Source of the DNA: Jejuia pallidilutea
Lineage (GTDB): Bacteria; Bacteroidota; Bacteroidia; Flavobacteriales; Flavobacteriaceae
Direction: 5' to 3'
DNA: 64,000 bases
Assembly: GCF_002973595.1 (NCBI RefSeq)
Contig: NZ_PVEO01000010.1
Location: 62,001 to 126,000, forward strand
A program made the position numbers and the translations under genes. Below are positions 33,897 to 41,548 of the stretch, one piece after another (position 1 is the first letter of the stretch; each line of letters opens with the position of its first letter). The notes below the pieces were generated by a model. It had not been told where the DNA came from. It did no database searches and saw nothing but the letters and a program-made list of their open reading frames with translations.

Positions 33897-35588
33897 ATGA
33901 TTAAATCTTATTGGAATAAAGGCAAAAAACAAAAAAAAACCACCATCGTAATCGGTTTTATATTATTGATTCTTCTTTTTGTATTACGAGACGATTATCA
34001 ACCAGCACTATTATTTGTTCGTAAATTTATTTTTATAATACTACTAAGCGGCATCGTTTTGTTTTTAGGGTTACGGAAATTTAGAAAATCGGCCAGTACA
34101 GGAAGTCGGTTGGGAATCCTTGTAATTTTAGTGTTGTTTTTTGGTATTTTATACTTAGTAGGATGGCATTTTAAAATGTACGATTACATGAAAACCTATA
34201 ACGTATTCAATCATTTAAATAAAGTTGAAATTAATGAATTGCCCTTAACACAAAATGAACGTATACAGCCTTTAAGAAACGTATTTTCTATGGCGAATGA
34301 AAGTGTTGGCGAAACTAAAGATGTATCCTTACCACACTTGGTGAGAATTGGTGATGAAAACAAGTGGACTATGGCCATTCAACCTACTGAAAAGTACGTT
34401 TGGCAGGGTATGACGGATAATACCGAGGAAGTTTTTGCTGTGTCTAGTACTACGCCATTTCCTCGATTTTCTAGTGAAAATAGAATTCCTGTAACGTTTT
34501 CAATAGGTGAATCTTTAAAATTTAGTAGAAACACATACAATGCTGTTGTACAGCGTTTTAATTTCTTTCAATTATTCACTTTAGAACCTAGCGATACCTA
34601 TTATATGAAAAATGATACTGGTGCGTGGGTACAAGTGGTAAGTTTAATAAAATGGAAAGGCTTTTTATTTCCATACCCAACATTTGGTGGCGTTATGGTA
34701 ATTGATAATGGCGAACACGATTTTAATGACTACATAGAACGCATTTTAATAGGAAAGGGCACATACATTAGTCCTGAAAATATGAAAAACCACGAGTATT
34801 TAACACGACAAAATACGCTTGCTGAAAAAGTGTCAAGATTACAAGCCGAATCTTTAAAATTTTTAGGAGGTTTTAGCGATCCGTTACCTTGGAATATGGA
34901 AACTGCGGTAAAAATCCCTGAAATGCCCAAAGACCAAAATCAACAACCTTATGTAACCGATTTTGATTTTTCAGATACTGAAATAGAGGCATATAGTGGT
35001 TTATACCATTGGTTTGGATTAGAGCCAGTAGGCAATGAGCGTACCAGTTTAAGTTTTAGTGTGTTTGTACCTGCGGATGGTACAGATAAATTGTATTACT
35101 ATAATCACTCAGCAAAAAAACAGGGTTATGCAGGTGTTTCTGCAATGCCTTTAAAGGTTAAAGAATCTCGTAAGGAATACGATTGGACTGCCAACACTCC
35201 AGTAGAGTTCAGGCCCTATATTAAGAATATTGCAGGCAGAAAACGTATGTTTTTTATGGGCACTGTATCTTCAATAAGTGATAAAAACGCACAACAGTTT
35301 GATGGTGCTGCCACTCCAGATTTGGTTTTAATAGATAGCGAATACCGTGATGTAATTTGGATAGATGTAAAACACCCAAGTAAATGGGATAAAACAGTTT
35401 ACGATCAGTTAAACGAGGCGTGGAGATCTAGCGAAGGTATTGGTTATTATTTTGTAGAGGAAAATAAAATGATTGATGTGGTGCAGCAAGCTGTAGATTC
35501 CATAAAAATTATACCAGTAGTAGATGATAAGGCCGAAGAAATTAAAAAGCTACAAAAACAAATAGATTCTCTTAAAGCTGCAAACTAA
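33897..35588 (+). CDS. Large membrane-anchored protein of unknown function
   Basis: A 563-residue protein with three N-terminal hydrophobic helices (about 15-31, 37-59 and 72-90) and a long soluble region probably facing one side of the membrane. Segments such as LPLTQNERIQPLRNVFSMAN near 116-135 and WIDVKHPSKWDKTVYDQLNE near 491-510 look conserved, but I do not recognise the fold. A short coiled coil (EEIKKLQKQIDSLKAAN) ends the protein. It is the last gene before a terminator, so it closes the cluster. Confidence 0.78.
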   Translation: MIKSYWNKGKKQKKTTIVIGFILLILLFVLRDDYQPALLFVRKFIFIILLSGIVLFLGLRKFRKSASTGSRLGILVILVLFFGILYLVGWHFKMYDYMKTYNVFNHLNKVEINELPLTQNERIQPLRNVFSMANESVGETKDVSLPHLVRIGDENKWTMAIQPTEKYVWQGMTDNTEEVFAVSSTTPFPRFSSENRIPVTFSIGESLKFSRNTYNAVVQRFNFFQLFTLEPSDTYYMKNDTGAWVQVVSLIKWKGFLFPYPTFGGVMVIDNGEHDFNDYIERILIGKGTYISPENMKNHEYLTRQNTLAEKVSRLQAESLKFLGGFSDPLPWNMETAVKIPEMPKDQNQQPYVTDFDFSDTEIEAYSGLYHWFGLEPVGNERTSLSFSVFVPADGTDKLYYYNHSAKKQGYAGVSAMPLKVKESRKEYDWTANTPVEFRPYIKNIAGRKRMFFMGTVSSISDKNAQQFDGAATPDLVLIDSEYRDVIWIDVKHPSKWDKTVYDQLNEAWRSSEGIGYYFVEENKMIDVVQQAVDSIKIIPVVDDKAEEIKKLQKQIDSLKAAN

Positions 35589-35607
35589 TACGTTTTATTT
35601 ATTACAT

Positions 35608-35645
35608 AAAAAAGCCTTAAAAACCGAGTTTTAAGGCTTTTCTTA
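35608..35645. terminator. Bidirectional terminator at the end of the 25-36 kb gene run
   Basis: AAAAGCCTTAAAA pairs perfectly with TTTTAAGGCTTTT around a 6-nt loop. It separates the plus-strand cluster from the minus-strand gene at 35664. Confidence 0.85.
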
Positions 35646-35663
35646 ATTATACAAATAAGGTTT

Positions 35664-35999
35664 TTAACTGCCTATTCCTAATTGTTCAAAAATTTCTTTT
35701 TGTTGCTCCATGTAAGCATCCCAACCGCCAACAGACATTATTTGATAAACTCCCCAAATTAACGTTAAAGCTGCCAATACTAAACCAATAATTGCAATTG
35801 TTTTAGCTGTTTTTAATTGGCTAAAATTGCTGTAAAGCTCAGGGTTTTCTGCATATAGCTTAGTATCTTTTTTCACTAAAAACAATGCTATTCCAGAGAA
35901 AATTAAGCCTCCAATTCCTGTGCTACAGCAACAGGCTATAAAAGATATTATTCCAAGAATTAAAGCAATTGTTGCGTTAGGTAATTTTTGTTGTTCCAT
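35664..35999 (-). CDS. CCC-motif membrane protein
   Basis: A 111-residue protein with two to three hydrophobic segments. The first contains the characteristic ISFIACCCSTGIGG with three adjacent Cys near 24-26. KTAKTIAIIGLVLAALTLIW forms the second. Such proteins are usually paired with a DUF2752 protein, as here (13 bp away, same strand). Role unknown. Confidence 0.82.
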   Translation of the reverse strand: MEQQKLPNATIALILGIISFIACCCSTGIGGLIFSGIALFLVKKDTKLYAENPELYSNFSQLKTAKTIAIIGLVLAALTLIWGVYQIMSVGGWDAYMEQQKEIFEQLGIGS

Positions 36000-36011
36000 A
36001 ATTTAGATATA

Positions 36012-36296
36012 TTAAGTTAAAATTTTAAAAGCGTAGCTTCCCAAAATAACGGCAACATTTAAAATGGCCAGTAGTATTATTATTTTATTGGAAAATTTAA
36101 ATGGTTTAAATGTATTTATCGCCACAACAATGCATAACAAAACAAGTGTATATATTGCTGGGTACATTTTAAAAGCAGCTATAAATTCTCCATGTATTAG
36201 TAATGAAAAACTACGTTGTAAACCACAACCCATGCATTCTACCCCAAAAAATTTTTTATTTAAACAGGGCAGCATATAGTCTTCTAAGTTGCTCAT
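36012..36296 (-). CDS. DUF2752 domain-containing membrane protein
   Basis: A 94-residue protein with the core GVECMGCGLQRSFSLLIHGE near 13-32, which is the DUF2752 CxGCGxxR signature, followed by two hydrophobic helices. ATG at 36296 (MSNLEDYMLPCLNKKF) is preferred; an earlier ATG at 36311 exists. It is upstream of and probably co-transcribed with the CCC-motif gene. Confidence 0.85.
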   Translation of the reverse strand: MSNLEDYMLPCLNKKFFGVECMGCGLQRSFSLLIHGEFIAAFKMYPAIYTLVLLCIVVAINTFKPFKFSNKIIILLAILNVAVILGSYAFKILT

Positions 36297-36380
36297 TAGC
36301 AGCATTAACATATTAATTTTTGCTAAATATAATGAAAATGAAAATAAAAAAAAGTCTAAGCAAATTAAGAAAAGGTATTT

Positions 36381-38372
36381 TTAATTACCAGAAATAATCA
36401 CTTTTTTGTTAAGTGTTTGATTGTCTGTTATTTTTATTGAAACAACATACATTCCAGCACTTAAATGTTTTGTGCTTATTACAGTTTTGTCCTTACTAGC
36501 ATTAATTGTTTTATTTAAAATCTCTTTACCAGAAACATCATAAAGCATTACTTTATTTATGTTTAAACGTTTTGGGTTTAAAATTTCCAATTGAGATTGA
36601 GTTTTGTTTTCAAAAACTATAAAATCTCTTATGCTAATAGTTTCGGTATGTAGCACATTTTGTTTGCTAAAAGTAATTTCAAATCTGTCATTATAGGTAC
36701 CTTCGTTTAAAACAATAGTAAATGTGTTGTTTATAACATTGGTATATGAGTTATTTAATTTATCATGAATGTAAATTGAAACATTTTCTGGAACAGCTTC
36801 CAAACTAAAAATGCTAATCTCAAAAGGTGTATTGTTCTTATTTGTTTTTAAGCCCAATGGTATTTTAGTGTCTTCAGAATAATTAATGGATTTTATAACT
36901 AATTCTTTATCATCAGAAAGTAAGTATGCATCTCTTGTTAACCCACCTTCGTAATTTCTTCCATCAAAAAATCTATTATAGGTATTGTTATTTGGTGTAC
37001 CTTCTCTAAATGCTATTACACTTTCCCTGTAAAAAGTATTATCAATTTTAGTATGGATTCTTATTTCTGGAATAGTAATTGGGTTGTTTATAATTTCTTG
37101 GTAGTTAACACCATTATGAGACATGGCTATAACTTCAGATTTTTCATTTTCTTCACTTTTAGCTTTAGCGCTATTTTTTGCAAAAACAGAACCGTTGCCG
37201 CCAGTTGTAGAATCTTCAGCAAGATATAATCGCATGGCATTGTTAAATACTGCAGTACCACCTCCTGGCGCGCCACCGTTATCTAAACTACTTACAATAA
37301 AACCTTGCCCAATAGCAGCATAACGTCTTGCATTGTTAGCAGCAAAGTTTTGAGTATTTCCGGTAGTAGTTCCATTTACACTACCATTAAAGTTATAATT
37401 TACAAAAGGAGCAATGGCATAAGATCCATTATCAGCTAAATTGGTTGGGTCTCCTGGGGTATATACACTGTAACCACCCTCATAATCTGCTAGGTTATGG
37501 GATCCTACCGGTTTTTGTTCCCAAAAAAATGCTTCACCATTTAGTATATTTCTGTTGTTTGTGCCAGTAGGCGCAGTGGATCCAAAACCATCGGTTAAAA
37601 ATAATTTTAAATCTAGCGCTGAAGGATAAGGGTTGCCAGTAAGGGTTTCCACTTGATGGGTTGGTCCAGAGCTAGGGTCTGCATCTACTCCAGTGAATAA
37701 GCACTCTATAGAAATATCCCCGTTATTTGGTCTTCCTCTAAAATCTAAAACATTATTGGGGTTAGGGCTGCCTTTTAAAGTAAAGCCATAACCAGCTGCT
37801 GCATTACCCGTGTTAAGTATTTGTGTCCATCCGTTATAGCCACCAGCAGATATTAGTGTAAACATCCAATACGTTGCTAGTTGGTTTGTTGTGCCGTTAT
37901 AAGAATTGCCAATAAAACCATAAGGAACAGACAGCACATTTGTTAGATCTGTATGGTCTGCAGGATCATGAATATTACTACCATTAAAATCTACATTAGC
38001 ATTAAAACCAGTATCGCTAACACCAACCGGTGAACACCAAAAATTATATTCGTAAACACCTGTAGTTTGGTTTTGGTATATGGAAAGCTCCCCTAAATCG
38101 GAATTTTTTATGTCGGTATTTTGAACAAGTTGTGCATCTCCCCGCATAAAAATATTAGACGTTGGTGTTTCTAACCTAATGTCGTTATTTACAAAAACAA
38201 CAACATCTCTAGCATAAAGGTAAGAGTCGTTATCTACATAAAGATCTTGGGAAAAACCTGAAAAACTACACAATAGGAATAACGCTAATACACTTATGTA
38301 TTTACAAGTGAAATAAGCACTTTTGTTGCCGTTGTTTCTAAAGGCAGTTAAAATTGACAGAATGGGGCCCAT
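36381..38372 (-). CDS. Secreted surface protein with a T9SS type A sorting domain
   Basis: A 663-residue protein with a long signal peptide ending around CSFSGFSQ (about 36-43) and a large Gly/Asn/Thr-rich middle resembling repetitive adhesin-like flavobacterial surface proteins. The last 75 residues (VMLYDVSGKEILNKTINASK, then HLSAGMYVVSIKITDNQTLN and KKVIISGN) form the type A C-terminal domain that directs export by the type IX secretion system. A -7 box lies 23 bp upstream. No enzymatic domain was recognised. Confidence 0.85.
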   Translation of the reverse strand: MGPILSILTAFRNNGNKSAYFTCKYISVLALFLLCSFSGFSQDLYVDNDSYLYARDVVVFVNNDIRLETPTSNIFMRGDAQLVQNTDIKNSDLGELSIYQNQTTGVYEYNFWCSPVGVSDTGFNANVDFNGSNIHDPADHTDLTNVLSVPYGFIGNSYNGTTNQLATYWMFTLISAGGYNGWTQILNTGNAAAGYGFTLKGSPNPNNVLDFRGRPNNGDISIECLFTGVDADPSSGPTHQVETLTGNPYPSALDLKLFLTDGFGSTAPTGTNNRNILNGEAFFWEQKPVGSHNLADYEGGYSVYTPGDPTNLADNGSYAIAPFVNYNFNGSVNGTTTGNTQNFAANNARRYAAIGQGFIVSSLDNGGAPGGGTAVFNNAMRLYLAEDSTTGGNGSVFAKNSAKAKSEENEKSEVIAMSHNGVNYQEIINNPITIPEIRIHTKIDNTFYRESVIAFREGTPNNNTYNRFFDGRNYEGGLTRDAYLLSDDKELVIKSINYSEDTKIPLGLKTNKNNTPFEISIFSLEAVPENVSIYIHDKLNNSYTNVINNTFTIVLNEGTYNDRFEITFSKQNVLHTETISIRDFIVFENKTQSQLEILNPKRLNINKVMLYDVSGKEILNKTINASKDKTVISTKHLSAGMYVVSIKITDNQTLNKKVIISGN

Positions 38373-38394
38373 CTTTTTTTATTAAATTACCGCT

Positions 38395-38402
38395 CAAAAA
38401 TA
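38395..38402 (-). promoter_or_regulatory. -7 box of the T9SS-sorted protein gene
   Basis: Reads TATTTTTG on the minus strand, 23 bp before the start at 38372. Confidence 0.45.
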
Positions 38403-38498
38403 CAAAAAAATATCATACAACCGATTTTTTATGCACTTTATCGATATTTTGTTAGGTTGTTAGTGTCATAAAGAAAACAATATTTCACTATTTTCGTG

Positions 38499-38506
38499 TA
38501 ACTTTG
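38499..38506 (+). promoter_or_regulatory. -7 box TAACTTTG before the small membrane protein/Smr operon
   Basis: Exact TAnnTTTG match 25 bp upstream of the ATG at 38531. No -33 TTG at the standard spacing. Confidence 0.5.
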
Positions 38507-38530
38507 TGAAGTTCTACATTTGAAAAATTT

Positions 38531-38719
38531 ATGAAATATTTTAATTACTTACTAATTCTTTTAGGGGCTATTATAGCAATGTATGCGAAGGCTGAAGAGA
38601 AACAAAATCAATACATTCTTATAGCTGGTATTGTTGTTTTAATGATTGGTATATACAGAATAGCAAGAACCATCCCTAGTAGAAAAAGCGATAGTGAAGA
38701 TGATGAAAACGAGCAATAA
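38531..38719 (+). CDS. Small membrane protein, unknown function
   Basis: A 62-residue protein with two hydrophobic helices (about 4-20 and 27-47) and an acidic tail (SRKSDSEDDENEQ). It is 3 bp upstream of the Smr gene and has its own -7 box, so the two are co-transcribed. Family not recognised. Confidence 0.72.
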   Translation: MKYFNYLLILLGAIIAMYAKAEEKQNQYILIAGIVVLMIGIYRIARTIPSRKSDSEDDENEQ

Positions 38720-38722
38720 TTT

Positions 38723-39280
38723 ATGGCTTTTAAAGTAGGGGATAGGGTTTTGGTGCTAGATGAAGATTTATCTGGTGTGGTAAAAACAATAGATGGTTTT
38801 GAGGTTACATTAGAAACTGAAGATGGATTTTTATTAAGTTTTGATGCCAGCGAATTGGTTTTAGATAAAAATTCGAATGTTATAAGACAAGATGCTTTTA
38901 ACATATCGGACATCGATGCTATAATTTCTGAAAAAGAAACAACTAGACGGAAGCCAGCACAAAGGTTAAAACCTAAAGAACGTACACAGGCCGCAATGGA
39001 AGTAGATTTGCATATTCATAATTTAGTGCAATCGTCTAGGGGCATGACAAATTTTGATATGTTAAACCTGCAACTTCAAACCGCACAACGCCAATTGGAG
39101 TTTGCCATAAAAAAACGTATTCAGCGCATCGTATTTATACATGGTGTGGGCGAAGGTGTGCTTAAGGAAGAACTAGAAACACTTTTTAGACGTTACGATA
39201 ATTTAAAGTATTACGATGCCAATTACCAAAAATATGGTTTAGGAGCTACTGAGGTTTACATTTACCAGAATACAAATTAA
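38723..39280 (+). CDS. Smr/MutS2-tail-like protein (KOW-like domain plus Smr domain)
   Basis: A 185-residue protein. Residues 1-50 (FKVGDRVLVLDEDLSGVVKT and onward) form a small beta-barrel like the DUF2027/KOW-like end of MutS2. An Smr domain occupies about 90-183, with EVDLHIHNLVQSSRGMTNFD and the nuclease-loop motif FIHGVGEGVLKEEL. Smr domains are nucleases or RNA-binding modules and normally sit at the end of MutS2. The MutS2 in this window lacks one, so this separate protein could supply that activity in trans. It overlaps the converging gene by 4 bp. Confidence 0.85.
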   Translation: MAFKVGDRVLVLDEDLSGVVKTIDGFEVTLETEDGFLLSFDASELVLDKNSNVIRQDAFNISDIDAIISEKETTRRKPAQRLKPKERTQAAMEVDLHIHNLVQSSRGMTNFDMLNLQLQTAQRQLEFAIKKRIQRIVFIHGVGEGVLKEELETLFRRYDNLKYYDANYQKYGLGATEVYIYQNTN

Positions 39281-40302
39281 GGAAATATAGGAGTAGCAGT
39301 TCTTGTGCTATTTAGGGCAAATTCATTGTTGTTGTCATTAACTTCAGTTAATTTGCCGAAGTTTAAAACGTCTTGAGACAAAAAATCAAAAGAAATATCT
39401 CTAACAATAACCCTTATATTAAATGTTTGACTAATGGAATGTGTTCTGTAAGCCTTTGCAGGAACGGAATTACTTACATTTGGATTTAAATAATCTGCCG
39501 CCCCAACTACACTATTGGTAACGTCGTTTGAAGGATTTTCATCTAGTGTGTCGTTTTCTTCATCTCTTGTTAGCACAGAGTCTCCATCATCATCGTCATC
39601 TAAATAATCGGGAGTGCCATCTTCATCTGTATCTTGAGCGTCCGAGAGGTTTTCATCACCATTAGGATCTGGTTTTTCATTCCTTGTTAATACATTATCG
39701 CCATCATCATCTGCGTCTATAAAGTTTGGTAAGCCATCACCATCTGTATCAAAACCTTCTTCAATCTGTCCGTTTGCATCACCAATACTAGCGTTGTTTG
39801 GTGCGTCGTCTAAAAAATTGTAAACGCCATCTGCATCATCATCACCTAAGGGATCTGTTGGACCTTCTAGTTCACGAGGTACGCCATCATTATCATCTTC
39901 TGTTAAAATACGGGTTATAGTAACGTTTACAGCATCTTCTTGGTCTATTAAAATATTTAAATTAGCAGGAGGTACAATGCTACAAAATATATTATCTGGT
40001 AAATCAGCTCTATCATATGTTCTATAGTTAAGAGTCGCGGTTTCATCAAAAGTTAGCGTATCGCCTATAAATCTTAGGGAGTCTTCGCTAATTTCGAATA
40101 GCTCGTCATAGTCAAAAGAAGCGAATAATAAAGAAAGAGATTCTGAAGGTTCTTCCTTAGTTTTAAAAAACAATAATTCACTTTCTTGACAACTCTGAAA
40201 AGTATCATCAAAATCTAATTCAACTGTTAAAATATCGCCATCATTACATGAAAGCATAAGGATAAAACAGCATGATAAAAAAAGTGAAAAACGGCTTCCC
40301 AT
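39277..40302 (-). CDS. Lipoprotein with thrombospondin type 3-like Asp-rich calcium repeats
   Basis: A 341-residue protein with a lipobox (FILMLSC, Cys near 19) followed by acidic NDGD, as in surface-exported Bacteroidota lipoproteins. The middle (about 135-245) carries DxDxDG-type repeats (EDDNDGVPRELEGPTDPLGD, DTDGDGLPNFIDADDDGD, DTDEDGTPDYLDDDDDGDSV) that should bind Ca2+. The flanking beta-rich parts were not recognised. A -7 box (TATTTTTG on the minus strand, 40320-40327) lies 18 bp upstream. Confidence 0.78.
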   Translation of the reverse strand: MGSRFSLFLSCCFILMLSCNDGDILTVELDFDDTFQSCQESELLFFKTKEEPSESLSLLFASFDYDELFEISEDSLRFIGDTLTFDETATLNYRTYDRADLPDNIFCSIVPPANLNILIDQEDAVNVTITRILTEDDNDGVPRELEGPTDPLGDDDADGVYNFLDDAPNNASIGDANGQIEEGFDTDGDGLPNFIDADDDGDNVLTRNEKPDPNGDENLSDAQDTDEDGTPDYLDDDDDGDSVLTRDEENDTLDENPSNDVTNSVVGAADYLNPNVSNSVPAKAYRTHSISQTFNIRVIVRDISFDFLSQDVLNFGKLTEVNDNNNEFALNSTRTATPIFP

Positions 40303-40319
40303 AGGTTTTTATTTTAAAG

Positions 40320-40327
40320 CAAAAATA
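40320..40327 (-). promoter_or_regulatory. -7 box of the Asp-rich lipoprotein gene
   Basis: CAAAAATA on the plus strand, TATTTTTG on the minus strand. Confidence 0.45.
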
Positions 40328-40376
40328 ACAGATTTGTATTTATAACGTTGCTTATTACCAATAATTTTATTTGGAG

Positions 40377-40384
40377 TATTTTTG
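40377..40384 (+). promoter_or_regulatory. -7 box TATTTTTG of the cysteine desulfurase gene
   Basis: Located 18 bp upstream of the ATG at 40402. It lies inside the longer possible frame from 40348, favouring the later start. Confidence 0.45.
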
Positions 40385-40401
40385 TTTTAAATTTAATAAA
40401 C

Positions 40402-41541
40402 ATGCAACAGGTGTATTTTGATAATGCAGCAACTACCCAAATGCGGGAAGAGGTTATTTCTGTAATGACTGAAGTAATGAAAAATAACTATGGAAATGCT
40501 TCATCTTCATATAGTTTAGGTAGATTGTCTAAATCTTTAATTGAAACATCTAGAAAAACCATTGCTAAGTTTTTAAATGCATCGGCAAGCGAAATTATAT
40601 TTACATCTGGAGGAACAGAAGCCGATAATTTGATATTGCATAGCGCGGTAAAAGATCTTGGAATACGCCATATTATAACCTCAAAAATAGAACACCATGC
40701 GGTTTTACATACCGTAGAGGCGTTAAAAAAAGACTACAATATTGCTGTAAGTTACTTGCAAGTTGATGGTAATGGGACAATAGACTTTGATGAATTAGAA
40801 AAGCTTTTAAGGGAAAACACTAAAACCCTAGTAAGTTTAATGCACGTTAATAACGAAATTGGCAATATACTAGATATTAAAAAGGTTGCAGATGTATGTA
40901 AAGCTTACAATGCTTTGTTCCATTCTGATGCTGTACAAGCTATTGGCCACTATCCCTTGGATTTACAAGATATTAAAGTAGACTTTTTAGCTGCTAGTGC
41001 GCATAAATTTCATGGTCCCAAAGGCGTAGGTTTTGCTTTTGTTAGAAAAAATAGTGGTTTAAAACCATTAATTATCGGGGGCGAGCAGGAGCGAGGGCTT
41101 CGTGCAGGTACAGAAAGTGTGCACAATATTGCGGGTTTAGAAACCGCAATGACCTTAGCTTATAATAATTTAGATTCTGAAATGGAATATATAAGAAATC
41201 TAAAATCTTATTTTATTTCTAAGATTAAAAGTGAAATCCCAGATGCTGGTTTTAATGGCATGTCTGGAGATTTAAAAAGTAGTACTTATACGCTAATAAA
41301 TGTACGTTTGCCTATTGCTGCAAATAAGTCCTCAATGTTTTTGTTTCAGTTAGATTTAAAAGGCGTAGCATGTTCTAGAGGTAGTGCTTGCCAAAGTGGG
41401 AGCAATAAAAAATCGCATGTGCTTTCTGAAATTTTAAATAAAGAGGATTTAGAAAAACCATCCATTAGGTTGTCTTTTAGTAAATATAATACCAAAGCAG
41501 AAATAGATTATGTTGTTGGTGTTTTAAAGGCCTTGGTGTAA
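40402..41541 (+). CDS. Cysteine desulfurase family protein (NifS/IscS-like)
   Basis: A 379-residue class V aminotransferase-fold enzyme. It starts MQQVYFDNAATTQMREEVIS. SGGTEADN and SKIEHHAV mark the PLP phosphate and substrate regions, and the PLP lysine is K202 in SAHKFHGPKG. The catalytic Cys lies in ACSRGSACQSGSNKKS (Cys near 330). It mobilises sulfur from cysteine for Fe-S clusters or tRNA thiolation. No isc or suf partner genes are adjacent. The ATG at 40402 fits the family N-terminus and the -7 box. Confidence 0.92.
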   Translation: MQQVYFDNAATTQMREEVISVMTEVMKNNYGNASSSYSLGRLSKSLIETSRKTIAKFLNASASEIIFTSGGTEADNLILHSAVKDLGIRHIITSKIEHHAVLHTVEALKKDYNIAVSYLQVDGNGTIDFDELEKLLRENTKTLVSLMHVNNEIGNILDIKKVADVCKAYNALFHSDAVQAIGHYPLDLQDIKVDFLAASAHKFHGPKGVGFAFVRKNSGLKPLIIGGEQERGLRAGTESVHNIAGLETAMTLAYNNLDSEMEYIRNLKSYFISKIKSEIPDAGFNGMSGDLKSSTYTLINVRLPIAANKSSMFLFQLDLKGVACSRGSACQSGSNKKSHVLSEILNKEDLEKPSIRLSFSKYNTKAEIDYVVGVLKALV

Positions 41542-41548
41542 TTTATTT

